This document shows, piece after piece, positions 12,401 to 39,900 of a stretch of DNA of 64,000 bases. The stretch lies in assembly GCF_964204865.1 (NCBI RefSeq), contig NC_135256.1, positions 19,993,703 to 20,057,702 of the forward strand. The letters are read 5' to 3'. The position numbers were made by a program, and so were the translations under genes. The DNA comes from Styela clava. Lineage: Eukaryota > Chordata > Ascidiacea > Stolidobranchia > Styelidae. The notes below the pieces were generated by a model. It saw nothing but the letters and a program-made list of their open reading frames with translations. It was not told the origin of the DNA and made no database searches. Position 1 is the stretch's first letter, and the number at the start of each line of letters is the position of its first letter.

Positions 12401-13962
12401 TTTTGAAACGCAACTGAAAACTGACAAATAACACGCAAAACTACAAAAACGAAGCAATGTTTATTTTATTACTGATTGTTGCTGGATACGGAAGTAAACA
12501 AGGAAACTGATGCCCGGACAAACATTCATAAAGGCCGTTTAGCGAATACATACAGTATGGAAGATAAAGCGTTGTCGGCATATTTTGGCCAACTCAAAAG
12601 TTAATTGTTGCAATAAGTTAAAGCTGCTCGCGTACCACTTGATTATCTTCCTCGTACCACAGGTTGAGAACCATTGATATAGGTCCTGAAATCAAAGCCT
12701 GATTAATCAACAATGTTATAGCCATTGTCTAGATGCCCCTGGCACCAATTTCCGTTGGCCGACAATATTCTGGACAATACTACTGCAACGACTTTGTCGA
12801 CTTTAAATTGATAGGTGTGATTGGACACGACGATTGTTAAAAATGTTCAAAATGCCCCATTTTGTATGTTCAGAATTCAATATTTCAGTACTCGGGCCAT
12901 TCCAAGCAAAAGTTGAATTCCATCAATTTTTCAAAAAGTGTAGTGAAAGTAATTTTTTTTATTCCTGATATCAAAAAACATTGAAATTTTATTGGACTGC
13001 ATTCATTTCATCGAACAATTTAATATTTCACCCAGGTTTTTGATGGTTTATAAAAAATGGCCTGAAATGTAGAAATTTTGGTATAATTGACATATTTTGT
13101 GATAATTCTTGACACAAAGTGTTTGATTGTGTGGTACAGTTATTTCATATGAAATTGACGCACTGGATTTAAGTTAATAAAGTTTAAATGTTTGCAGTGC
13201 TGTAGGACATTTCTTCACCCATTTAACGATTTATTACCAGAATTTTAAGAGATGATAGAGGCCGCTATTTCGAAGTGGAAAAATGTCCTGTAGTGTCACG
13301 TCCTGTAGTGTCACATACAATATGCACATTATTGGCATGGATTTACAGTGTTACATTAGGTGAATTGAGTAACACATAGAGGGGTAGTTCAGCTGCTGCA
13401 CCAGAAAATATTATGGGCTCCTACTGTACCATCGCAAAAATTTACAGCACAACACAACGTACTGTTAGTGCATGGTGGATTTGCCGTCCTGTAGTGTCAC
13501 GCTATATTTTACTATATTTTTTTTTATCTATTAAGTAAGTCTTGGGTGTAACTTTTGTGCAATTTTTTACATATTCAATAAACCAACTGATTGGACAATG
13601 AAACAAAACATGTAGCTGAAAATGTGAAAATATATTGCATCCAACAACTTGCAAAATTTCTGGAATTGTCCTGTAGTGTCACTTGGAATAGCCCACTCTA
13701 TCAAGTTGTAGAGTCGGTAGCCGTAAACGAAATCCATATCCCACAATCGTATCGATCCTACTAATTTGCTACCGTTAACTTTGCACTTGAGCGTGGTATT
13801 TAAATCTCGCTTTGACAAGATTGTCCCAGCTATGTCAGCAGAGTAAGATTACTGCTGGTTAGAACAAGGCAATTTCCGATGAAATACTTGGCCTGGTAAA
13901 TAACGAAATAAAGTTCAAAAAATACTTACAGTGGTTCCACGGTTAAAGTACGATGTAGTCAT
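6451..13962 (-). CDS. Unrecognised 406-aa, largely disordered protein, nine exons
   Basis: Exons (minus strand): 13962-13930, 11734-11627, 10106-10015, 9858-9728, 9206-9105, 8209-8084, 7487-7299, 7087-6926, 6728-6451. They total 1221 nt including TAA; all introns are GT-AG and every junction keeps frame. The start is the ATG at 13962, giving MTTSYFNRGTT before the first intron; an ATG also opens exon 2. The protein is rich in Ser, Thr, Pro and Asn, with no signal peptide or membrane segment. Visible traits are a basic KRSR cluster (about 43-46, possible nuclear signal), a charged, probably helical stretch (about 262-305), a short poly-Asn (320-323), and a Tyr/Trp-containing C-terminus ending GNVWRPW. 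I do not recognise the family. An intracellular, possibly nuclear or cytoskeletal scaffold is only a guess. It lies on the same strand downstream of the GH9 gene. Confidence 0.75.
8486..8590 (+). repeat. Possible SINE-like dispersed repeat (copy 1)
   Basis: A segment beginning CCATCGCAC and running through ATTACCCTGCA to a TCGAAT word is shared, in the same order and orientation, with 63862-63955. The TCGAAT(C/T)C word resembles a tRNA B-box, but no clear A-box or full tRNA fold is visible. It lies in an intron of the unknown nine-exon gene. The call rests on only two copies in the window. Confidence 0.3.
10690..11404. mobile_element. hAT end fragments inside an intron
   Basis: Two minus-strand hAT-like termini are visible. 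One near 10745 reads CAATGGGCGTGCCAAACTTT. The other, ending at about 11404, reads CAGGGGTGGCCAACC. I found no partner ends or target duplications, so these are probably eroded elements in the second intron of the nine-exon gene. Confidence 0.4.
10980..11185. repeat. Two-copy tandem repeat, about 114-bp period
   Basis: A unit starting ACGTTCGGCGCAAACG at 10980 recurs at 11094 with only a few substitutions over about 90 bp. Both copies contain TCAGCCACT near the end. It is intronic and non-coding. It may be a local duplication within a hAT fossil. Confidence 0.8.
11845..12676. mobile_element. 832-bp non-autonomous hAT element in intron 1
   Basis: The left end reads CAGTGGTTCTCAACCTTTTA. The reverse-complemented right end reads CAATGGTTCTCAACCTGTGG. 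Both are followed by CGTACCAC motifs. Flanking octamers ATGTAGGC (11837-11844) and ATATAGGT (12677-12684) match at six of eight positions, an aged target duplication. No transposase is present. It sits in the first intron of the nine-exon gene. Confidence 0.8.
12894..13694. mobile_element. 801-bp unclassified MITE with repeated CCTGTAGTGTCAC words
   Basis: The left end is GGGCCATTCCAAG; the reverse-complemented right end is GGGCTATTCCAAG. The flanking tetranucleotide ACTC occurs on both sides, a candidate 4-bp target duplication. The word CCTGTAGTGTCAC occurs four times: twice in tandem at about 13288-13313, then near 13488 and 13669. No coding capacity is seen. With the hAT element just upstream it fills most of the first intron of the nine-exon gene. 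Confidence 0.6.
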
Positions 13963-15812
13963 CTTCAGAACGAAAAGATATATCCTCTTCACAGTTTGGT
14001 TCAAAATATAATATCATATATATATACAGCAGAAAGGTAGCTTTATAAAACCTCAATAACGAAAACGATAAACAGTATTAGCGTACAAGAGGCAGGTTTG
14101 GGGTTTCTAAACGTGGCGCAAGCGATTCCGGAACGTTTGCCTCTGCAACTGTCGGAGGCAATCAAATGATTACATGTTTATTATACAATCGGTGTGTGTT
14201 TGTTTGTAAACAAATAGTGCTGCCGTAATCACTATTGTCTGAAATACGAATTTGACGTATTGTTGGCCTGGTGCAAAAACCTTCGTCGTTAAAAGCACAA
14301 TAAGTATATTTGCTTATATTCATTATGCATATTACATGTAGTGATGGTAAAATTGGCGTAGTTTGAATGGTTTCGCGCCAAGTAGACCTATGGTTCAAAA
14401 AGACCCTGTTTCTGATCTGACAACTCGAATGAGACATATCAGGTATAAATTGAACTATAGTAATGAATCAGTCGACCAGACAAATTTGGCGAAATATTGA
14501 TGGTTATATATTAATTTTGGGTGTATAAATGTATTATGAGCCTTTTCCATCGAAAAAGTCATTGAATGGTACAGTGGCTTACTTGGATGGTACTAGTACC
14601 GAAAACAAAACTAGTAATCGCCCTCGTTTCCTTTTTTGAAATATCTCTTTTAAAACTCATAATATTTAAGATAAATCCCACTCTTTACACTCGCTCCAAC
14701 CACTTGACAGCCTTCAGGTTCAGATAAATCATTTTATCGTCTTATCGAGCAACATAGTTTTCCTGAACTGTGAAGTCCATGAGAACATTTTTATACTTTT
14801 GAAACCAGCACGTTTTTATTCATTTCTCGTAACAAAAAGGCATGGCAATGGGCTCAAATACTTCTTGTCATTCTCAACATATTCACGATGATGCATGACG
14901 CACCATACTCCGCGTACGGCACGCGGGCCAAATTTGGCCCGTTGGGTAATTTAATCTGGCCCTCTTGATGCTGCCACAACCAAATTGAATTCAAATTGAG
15001 ATGTTTTAGCTAAAAATAGATCGAGGGATTTGCTGAGATTGCGATTAAATTTAGTTTTGGCACGAAGCATATTGTTTTTTTCACCTTTGCTTTGTGACAC
15101 TATAAATATTGTTTATAAAATCTAGCGTTTTATGTCACACTTACTTAGCCCGCCAGTTTAGGTGGCCGACATTTTTGGCCCCTGGTTCAAAAACCTTGCC
15201 CATCACAGGTTTGTAAGAATGAAGTATTGGTATGGACGAACAGATGACCTAGAAGTATACCACTTTACCCGAACTTCATTAATTTCATAAGTCGAATCTA
15301 CAAATGATATAATTCGCATGCCACTACATAATATTTATGTCCTTTCCATAATATACATATTCACTCTTCTACTTCAACAACTAGGAAAAATTTAATGCAA
15401 AAGGTAAAGAAGCAAATAAACACACAATATAGATTAATAATTCTAAGAAATAGTACGTCATAATCCTTCATCAAGGTATTTATATTTACTGTATTTTAAA
15501 GGCACGTTATCCCAATTACAATTGCTTGTACTTCCTTTCAAAATAATGTTTTATAGCGGATAACGTGATACAGAATGTGAAAATAGGAATTGTACAGACG
15601 GAGAAGTTTTCTCTTTATGTAATATAAGATGATGTGCTGTTAAACTAAGTTCAGTGAAAAAGGTTTTCATTGATTCCAGTGACTCGAAGAAATAATTACA
15701 TTTGGAGCTTATATTTTTAACCAGCACACTCAAAATCCTACCTGATATTTAAAATTCTATTTAAGATTATGTCCCAGTTTTACTTTGGGTTGCCATCACT
15801 AGAAGGAATTTG
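13963..15812. other. Spacer between two minus-strand genes
   Basis: This 1.85 kb stretch separates the stop codon of the GH9 gene from the start of the nine-exon gene. At about 14910-15210 it holds a probable hAT-derived fragment: GGCC-rich words (GGGCCAAATTTGGCCC on the left, TTGGCCCCTGGTTC on the right) near both ends and a diverged CTGTGATGGGCAAGG terminus. No further gene is seen. Confidence 0.4.
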
Positions 15813-30687
<14,875 letters not shown>

Positions 30688-33082
30688 TGTGCACTTGTGA
30701 CAGATGTTAACTTTTACAGTAAATTGTTAGCCTGATAAAAATATGATAAAAGCATTATAGCAACATATATTAATAATATTATAGCGAAATGAATAGTTAA
30801 CGAAGCAATCTTTAGATGATTGAAGACACTTCATGGACAGATAATATGAATGGACAGTACAGATTAATTCTACATATATATTAAATGTTGCATTGAAGGA
30901 AGTAGACTGTTTTTCCAGTCGTGTCTATGTTTCTGCTTTTTGATTGACAGACTGACTGCTTGTGTGTAATTATATTCATGGCAAATCTAAAAATTCTACA
31001 CATTTTTCTCATTGAACTCAGGCTTTATCATACTACAGTCAACATTACTGACGACTTATCATATACACTCACATGCCCCATTCCTAACTCGGAGTTACTG
31101 TAATGTCCAGAATCGAGATAAACATTATTTCTGATCCTCATCTTCTACGCACACTTACGGTAGCTCCATGTAATTTTTTATGGGAACCTGAATGTGCGAA
31201 TGGAACCGGTTAGAGAAGGCGGTACGGCATAACGCGCGTTCAAACTATGCCTGGAGGCGTTTTAACTATCAGATAACTAACGCCCGATTCGGCGTTCTTC
31301 AAGTCAATCTGATATCTTCCCCAATTATTGAATTATTCTCAAAATCGTAAAATTTAGTTATGAGTAAGTGAAATCATCGTGCAAATGATTTGATAATGCT
31401 AATAAAAATGCTCATAATTTTAACGGATACACCGAGTTACTTTATTCGTTGATGTCAGATTTCATCCATAACAAAGCACGTGTATAAGTAAGCGAATTTA
31501 AATGGACTAATTTTTTAAAGTATTCACTGTATAAACCGGACTTGTTCCGGCGTGTTGCATGTCCACCCCAGACCTGACAAATGTCGCAAATCTAAGAAGC
31601 TGCTTTTATAGAATCGTGTTCGGAAAGGAAACATAGAACGAGTGATCTTGAAACACTGTGTGTGTCACGTTTATTCATAACCGTTACGATTTTAATGCTA
31701 ACATCGAAATTCTAGGTATATATACTGCGTTTATTAAATATCTTTTTAAAATCATAAAATAATATTTTGCATTTAAAACAACGGTATGTGGTTTAAAATC
31801 TTTCTAATTTTTCAAAAAGGTGAAATTTAACGACCATATTTAAAAGTATTGTACACAGACGTTGACAGTGTCGAAAAAATAATGACAAAATCTATAAAAT
31901 GCATTGCTTAATATTTATCTTCTATCAAGTATGGCCATATATCTACTCTGTCTCAAATTTAATCACGTTGACAATAGTATGCATGAAAAATGTATGTTCC
32001 CTGCGTGTATAAAAGCAGGCAGTCAAACAAGTAGAAGAAGTAATTTAAAGTGCGATAAACCTATAATTAAGTCTTTCCGATTCACATTGTTTCCATGTTT
32101 ATGTCGTAACTTTGAAGTACGTGTTACCACACTTCAGGATTTAGTGTATTCTGGTGCCTCGGGTTAGTAGACTACAATATTTTTAATTAAGTCGGAAATG
32201 TCGATAAGATATCTGGTGTATGAGTCGCTGTCATTTTATAGTCAACCCACGTCATTTGATTTATATTGATGAAATTACAATGTTCACAGACATTCCCATA
32301 TTTCATTCTTCGTCTGTATTTTTAGTCTGAACAAAATTTTAAATTGGAGCTTCCGGTAGAATGGAACTTCTCTGACAAAAATCATTTACTGAATTAGTCA
32401 GGCACTGAGGTAATCACTGATGTGCACCACGAATCAGCTACATTGCGATGAATATCCACAACATTGCAATATATGAAGAATGCTTATTTGTTCTGACAAA
32501 TGCATTTTTGTTTATTATATTTTTTGGTTTTTGTACTGTTTCTAATAAAATTGTCTGGTTATGAAAACGCCTCTTTTGTGCCTGAGTTTCTCTGATATCC
32601 ATATGCACGACGTCAATCCACACCCTATAATCTATAATTGAACTTGTCATCAACCGGAAAGGATCGGGTTATTTATTAATGAGGAGGTTACCAAAAATTA
32701 CTTGATTATTGAAAATTTATCAAAAAATAAGTGACAATCGACTACCTATTAGAGCAAATAAAGTTTTCCGGTAATATTTCATTCAACGTCGTTGAATCGG
32801 ATTATTTGACACGGAGTTGTTGTTGTGAAAATATTGCATTTAGAGACTTTCAGAGACAAAAGTTTAGAGACTTACGGTAGAACAATAGATCTTTTCTCTG
32901 GACACTGATTTCCTCGTTTTTTCACGTAACAATGCCTATTTAGCAAGAAGTCAACGGCAACGTTTCACTCAGTTTTTTAACCATGATTGTAAACGGGGAC
33001 TCTCTATCTCAGTTTTTCTGTGTTATCGGTTTTTAGTTAGCTTCCGAAATTTTAGTGTGAATCAGCCGTCATTCTATCGTGA
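30688..33082. other. Spacer between divergent GH9 and SRCR genes
   Basis: This stretch lies upstream of the GH9 start codon and before the left edge of the segmental duplication. No exon chain, domain or repeat is recognised. It should contain the GH9 promoter and 5' UTR, but I cannot identify a core promoter element by eye. Confidence 0.4.
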
Positions 33083-33554
33083 GAAGTATTGTAGTTTAAT
33101 GCAGTTGTCAAAAATGGGCACAACTGAATAAGATATATATATATACTGAACTCGCAAAATTAGCTGCTATACTACATTTTTGTCAGCTTCTTGAACACTC
33201 TGTAACAAAATGGTAAAGTATAGAAAGAATTTTTTGGGAATCAAGGGTTGGAAAAGATCCATTGGAACGCAGAGCTCGGAAAAATATAAAAGAGGTGTCG
33301 TTGTACAAGACGCTTCTATCTCTAACTGCTGAACATTTTTATCAAAGTGAGTGATTTGGTTGTTGGAGGTAAAAGTAATTTTTGTCTCCGACAAACAAGT
33401 ATAAAATGATTGACAATTAGGAAAAATGATTCACAAGTCAATTCAGCTGTCAAGAATCTGAAGTAACACAGTTTTCAGTACATCGATTGGCTCAAATACC
33501 AGTACAAGCTGCAACGATTGTATACACAGAAAGACAAATAGTCTACACTCTCGG

Positions 33555-33663
33555 TATGGTCTAACAGGGTCTTCCTAAACCCGAAAAGTAATAACTGAAA
33601 TTTCGTATGGAGGAGATTGGGAGACTATTTATGATACTGATTGATTAATTTTACGGAAATAGG
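33555..33663 (+). pseudogene. Decayed SRCR-domain exon (copy 1)
   Basis: One forward frame reads LTGSS, stop, TRKVITEISYGGDWETIYDTD, then a stop. This aligns with the SRCR start RLAGSTEPDRGRIEVLY..EWGTICDT of the genes downstream. Cys is lost in the TICD motif and stops interrupt it, so it is a dead exon. I do not see the second half of the domain nearby. A duplicate lies at 43185-43302. Confidence 0.6.
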
Positions 33664-35304
33664 GATTGGTTCGCAGATTGGTGAACTGTATGTCACGTGT
33701 GGGTAAGCCGCTACCACAAACTTCAACACAGGAACAAGAAGGAAGAAATAATTTGCGCCAACACAGAGCATTGTACTGATGGCCGCCGAAAAAACTCTTG
33801 ATTTTTACAATTCCATGTGTTATAACAAAACTTTTCAAATTTGAAATGTCTTACTCGTCAATGTTAAATATGAATTATATGTATAGGAATGACATAAGTT
33901 CATTGTAACAATTATTTTAGGTGTAATATATTGAGATTATGTGGGTTTCAAATAGAAGTTCTTCTTCAATCTAAAACCTTGAGATAAGATTTATTATGGT
34001 ACTGAAACCAATACATAGATTCCAACGGGCAGCAACATGGGTCGGGATGCAGTTTGTGCAAACTTGTCACTTTCTAAGTCTCTTCGAAAACTTCGTAGCT
34101 TTTTTTACATGAAGATATCCTTCAAAGTATATGGGTACACATTCGTTGTTTAGCCTGCAAGCTAATACAAGTTTATGTGAATACAAGTGGTCTGTGAAAT
34201 TAAATGATAGAACACAACTATAGAATATAAATATATGACGTCCTTCAATCCGTCCACTTGCGTATACATGAAAAATACTCATAAACGCGATGAGAAATGA
34301 AATCTTTGATTTACTATAAAGAGTTCGATATGGGAAAAACCCAAAACCATGCGCCTGGTGAAGATCATGTTTAATCAGTGTTCTTTGGAATTGTGATTTC
34401 AGAACATGTTGACATTAGGTTCATTACATACAAGACGCCGATAATAGCAATTGACTTAGTTCTACCGGTGATTGCAGTTAACAAGAGAAGATTAACGCAA
34501 ATTTGATACTTGGTCCATTACGTACAGAATGTATGAATCTTGTCTTTGTCGCAAGACCAACAAATTTTGTCACTGCAATCAGGTTGATTAAGTTTTCTTT
34601 TACTAGCTTTGAAGTCACTAATACTTACGAAGGCTATAGGTAAAGACTAAGAATAATTGCTTAACACTAAAATTAACAACGTGTACTGATTGTCACAACT
34701 ATAGTTTCACCCTTATGCTCTAATATGTTTACTCTGTATCTTCACTTTGTTTGAATTTGAAATACTTTCCATCGACAAACATATATAACTGTTTTTTGAA
34801 TCGGCCCCATATTCACATTGATTATGTCACTGCAGTAACATTTGTAGATAGCGTATGAGTATGAGTCAGGTGAAATATATAGAACAGAAAGTGAATGATA
34901 GCATTTTACTTCAGTATTTTATATGCCAATACTGAACAATACTATTCTTTATTTGGACAAGAAATATTATACACAAAACCATTCAAAAGCAACCTAAAAA
35001 TATTGTTTATCAAAGGAATCATTGTATAGAACTTGTATAAAACTTTTCAGTGTACAGAAGCATTTTCAAATATATATATTACAATTATTGTGAGACGCAC
35101 TGCAACAAAGGAATATCGAGCTGTTGCTATCATAAGAAACTTATTTTATAAAAAAAATGTTTAAGGGAGAAAATTACAGAAAGTATTGTAAAAGTGCAAA
35201 TGCAGAAAACAGTGAGGATATTACGAGAGAATATTAAATAGGGGCGATTTACAAACATAACTTTCGTACAATGATAAATACAATCCTTTTAATAAACAAG
35301 AGAG

Positions 35305-36785
35305 CAATGCTCAAATATATGGACACGCAGAACAATTCCCCAAAAATCAAATGCGGTGACCAACGACTAACATACCGGCGGTGACTTACCAGTACCTGTA
35401 TCGGGGTACCGTGACGGTACATGGACTGTCATAGATATTTTAGGTCCTGTGACAATTGAAACATCAGTTGAAATATCTCGTGATATGAGTCAATTATGTA
35501 CCGTATTATCGGATCAGGTACCGAACCACAGTCAAACATTTCACATAAAAACGTTACTAAATAACATGCGTCAACTTAACACCAGCCGAATCGGGGTACA
35601 ATTTTTGGTACAGTGACTGTCATAGCCGTTTAGGGCTGATGGACAATTCGACTACACGGACAATTCACCAGGCCTAGGGTGGTGTAGCCAGTCTGCGGAC
35701 AATTTCATTCAAACCGCTATAAAACAAAAACCAATATATCAAACCCGTTAATTTTTTCACCGTGGGTGCATTGGCGTCATTTATTCTACACGCTAAACCT
35801 CGTAATAACTTTCTACGACAAAGGGTTAAAGCTATACAAATCCCCAAAGTACGGCACAGTATTTGCGACCGAACGACCAGTGTGCGACCACGGATTTCAA
35901 GCCTTGATCATCGTTTCTGCTGCGTCGAGACTATCGCATACGCAGCCATACAGCAATCAAACAGACAAAACACAAATCAAGGATGGTTAACACAACTCTA
36001 CCCACCTGCCAAGTTTCATCTTTTTATCTCTTGTTGTCTTGTTGTATTCTCTTGTTGTATGGATTTTCAAGCTTTTGACAGCTACGAGTTAGTTCAGTGT
36101 CACCGCGCTGTGTTACGGTACCAGAACTACTCTATCTTTAGAAGTTCCTGTCTTGTGACAGCGTGAAAACATTGGGCTTCTAATTGCATTTCTGACCGTC
36201 ATATATTTCAAGAACACGGTTATTTCGAACAAAACTCGTTAAATTATAAACAAAGCACCACATCACAGCAATCAAACAGACGAAAACACGGTGGTCGCAA
36301 ATGGTTGACAAAGATATTATCGACGTATCGGAAATGCACACCCCCTATTCCCCCTCCTTCAAACGTAGAAACGCGAAACCTTCAAATATGGTTAAAAGAA
36401 ACACAACTCTACCCACCTGCCAAGTTTCATCTTTTTATTTCTCATATTTGTATGGATTTTCAAGCTTTTGACAGCTACGAGTTAGTTCAGTGTCACCGCG
36501 CTGTGTTACGGTACCAGAACTTCTCTATCTTTAGAAGGTCCTGTCTTGTGACAGCGTGAATTGAAATTGCAAGATGGTCCGTTGGACACAAAATGGCGTC
36601 CGATATCCTTAGAACGTTTAGTGACGTCATAGCAAACAAAAACAAATCTTACAGAGCTAACAGAAATATTTGAAATAAATAAAAGTAATAGCCTTCTGGA
36701 GAAAAATTTCATCTTCAACCACTGAAAATTTCAAAGCAATTAGTCCAGTAATCAAAGAGAAAAGCGAATTTTTAAAAACGTGTCA
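35305..36785. repeat. Composite insertion with internal direct repeats, specific to copy 1
   Basis: This block has no counterpart in duplication copy 2, where the flanks are joined near 44880-44920. Inside it a unit starting CAACTCTACCCACCTGCCAA and ending near a CTTGTGACAGCGTGAA word occurs at about 35993-36168 and 36404-36560. Another pair, around TCGGGGTAC and GACTGTCATAG, occurs near 35401 and 35590. The 134-codon open frame has no recognisable domain, so I treat the block as an unclassified repeat insertion. Confidence 0.6.
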
Positions 36786-36948
36786 AAGAACAAGAATAAG
36801 AACAAGAACAACAGCAACATAATATTGAAACGATCGTTATGTCCACTACGTGTCCAACTAGATTGCAATCTTGTTAGTTAAATGAAGGTAAATTATTACC
36901 TGCTAGAGTAAGAAACTTCAAACTCAGTGTTTCTGTTTTTGATGCACA

Positions 36949-39900
36949 ATGTATAATGATCGTCAAAATCGCGGACATCAGCCACCTATTGCCAATGACC
37001 ATGCATCAGGACAACTTGTATATCAAGATGCGACTGACGTTTCGACTGTCGGTAGTGATATCTATGCGAGTGCAGATACTATAAGAACTGGTAAGTAAAT
37101 ATTTTTGCCAATATTACCAACTCATGCCTCCACATTCTACAATTGCAACATTTATGAATTAGAATGCATAAAAAACCAAAACTTTTGAGGCATTCGAAAT
37201 TAAGAACAATGATGCCAATATAATTCTATTCGAATTGATCAAACTTCCAAAAAAACTTTTTTTTATATATAAATTACAAAACTAACAGCTAAAGTGAACT
37301 GAATATGGACACTTTCTAGGTTCTACTTGTAAACAAACCAAGTCTTTTTAAGCTGTTATTTTAAAAAACTTAGAGTTTAAAACTTAACTTAAGTTTTCTA
37401 TGATTTCAGAATATATGGAATTCAGCAATGAAAATTGATTAGACGAATTTATAGTCTGATGTTTTCTGCGTTGCTGCAGTATACAACTAGAATAACCAAA
37501 AATCTCTGAATATTCGAATTATGTCTTCAAGTAAAAGGAATTGGTATATTGATAAAAACGCTCACAAACTAATGATACATTTTCAGGTTTTTCTTCTGCG
37601 ATGTACAGTACGTCTCTAAGTACAAAAATAAAAAAGCGATTCCACATCTTGTATGTAACAGCAATACTGGTAGTTTTATCGATCTCCATTGCTGGTATTG
37701 TCATTTCAGTCCAGGTAAATGTTTGTTTGAATGCTGCGGATCCGAATCTTTTTTAGTGATCTAGAACGATATTCTACGTTATTTTATTGTGAGGGAATTA
37801 TAGTTTGTAGCAGAATTTTATAAATAACAGTTTATTTTCTAAATATGTACTAAAATATATTTTACAGGCAATGAACAACACATTTGATAACAGCAACGGT
37901 AAGATCATGATGATTTGTTTTATAATGATTTGAACGTTGTATTTGTTTTTCTCTTCTAAGTAATTTCACGTTCACACGTTTTAAGAAACCTAGACAGAAT
38001 TTGGGACTTCAAGAGAGATTTCAAATTCATTCAGAAATAAAATAAAAGTGTAAAATTGTTATTAATTAAACCTTCATGTTTTTGCTATTCTGACACAAAG
38101 TAGATGCCGAACTGTTGTTGTAAAGTGCCAATGTTATCTCCTTATTGGTACCAATCTAAATTGTTCATCTTGATTTAAATAGTCAGATAACAGATTTTTG
38201 TACAATTAGCAATAGCAATATTGAGTTAGTCATTCACCTTCGTGTCCATATATTTGAGCGTTACCATCTTGTTTCTTGTATAGCATAAACAACGTTCAGC
38301 ACGACGTTAACCATAGATTAAATGGAATTTTCCGGGTCCAATATATTCTGGCCAATTTTTTAAATATTGTAACAGAACACGTGATATAGATAGTAAAATA
38401 CAGTTAGTAATCTAGATCTGGGGAAACGAACCTATTTGCTTGCGCGGGCCATTTATCAGTCACCGCTGATTGAGCGGGCCTCACAACTTTTTATTCATAC
38501 TACCGTATGATACATGCTGATTTTAATCAACAAAACGAACAAATGCATCCATACAGGTATTTAAATATATATTGCAGTATTAAATTAAAAAAAAACATCT
38601 AATAACTTTCTTGCTTATTGTTTGCTTCACTAAGCGCTTTATATTAGGACAAACTTGCGATTTGAAAACTTCCAACTGCATACTAAGATTTTCATCTGTC
38701 AGTCTCGACCTGTATCGATCAAGTTCTGTTTTGAGTGCGGCGTCATCTCACTCGGCGCGAGCTCCGCTCGGCTCGGATGTTCGAGAACCGAATTTCGTTC
38801 AAATACCGCAGGATTTTTAACACGAAATTTTTGGTTGGCCACCGGGGTATCACTGTACAATCAAATTTCATTGTACTGAAAGAAATAAATTGTAGCCTTA
38901 GATATTTCATCGCAGATTGGGTGGCGGCATTGTAATAGAGCGGAGTCAGCGATGCAAGAACATATCAAATTTGTATAACTAATTCTAACTAAATAAAATC
39001 GGGCAGATTGAATTACTTTTCATGGCCGTGGATTGCAGTGATATTTCATAGTAATGTTCTCAATTTGTCGACGCAACCGCAGGTTACTTTAAACTTACAA
39101 TTAAATTAATAAACAGGAGATTATAACTAGACTCGTATTGGTCGTCAATGGAATACTATCTGCAACTGCAAAATTATTACTCGACAACATAACATAACCA
39201 TAAAAAACAATATCGAAACATTATTGTCGAAAAAGTGGGATCTTTCCACAAGTGGCCTGCCCAATTGCGGCGACAGTTGCATGGAAATTCTCGGATTCTT
39301 TCTCCTCACTTGGTACTTTCAACCTACGTTTTATCGAACTTTTCTTTACGGATGGCTTTGTGTCGAATAATATTCAAAATTTTTTTCGATAATCCCTCCG
39401 ATAAGTTTTTCGGGATCCTTTGTACAAAGCTTCCGCACAAAATAAGAAAAAATAATAATTAAATTCAAATCCCCTAATCATTCCGAACCCGCAACTGGAT
39501 AATTACTAATTTGTTTTTGCAGAACGCGGTGTTTTTCTCGAATTTTATATTTTTACATTAGTGGTTAGGGATTAGTACAAAATATCCGTATTTTGCGAGC
39601 CTTCGGATACAGAAATTATAAACGAAGGCTTCCATTGTTTTAATCATTGCCAAGACAAGGGTCATTTTGATCCATTGTTAAAGGTGTCGGTGATCCAACA
39701 AAACTAGATGTAGCCTATCGTTGCCAGTATTATAAATAACCCTGGCGCTCCCGTTTTCTTTGCACAGTTCCTAAAGGTTCATGACTTTACGACAAACACA
39801 ATGAATCGCACGAAATTTCTTGGCGGGCCGCAGGTTCGTCACCTCTGATCTAGATGTATATGTGACGTATTATATCCGAAATATTCTAATAATTTGGAAT

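Noticed and set aside
33167-33394. Minus-strand frame beginning MSETKITFTSNN, present in both duplication copies
   Set aside because: Conservation reflects the recent segmental duplication. Changes between copies are scattered over codon positions, and no family is recognisable.
35762-36166. 134-codon plus-strand frame
   Set aside because: It sits in a repeat-rich insertion private to copy 1, and part of it is repeated at 36305-36559. No protein domain is seen.
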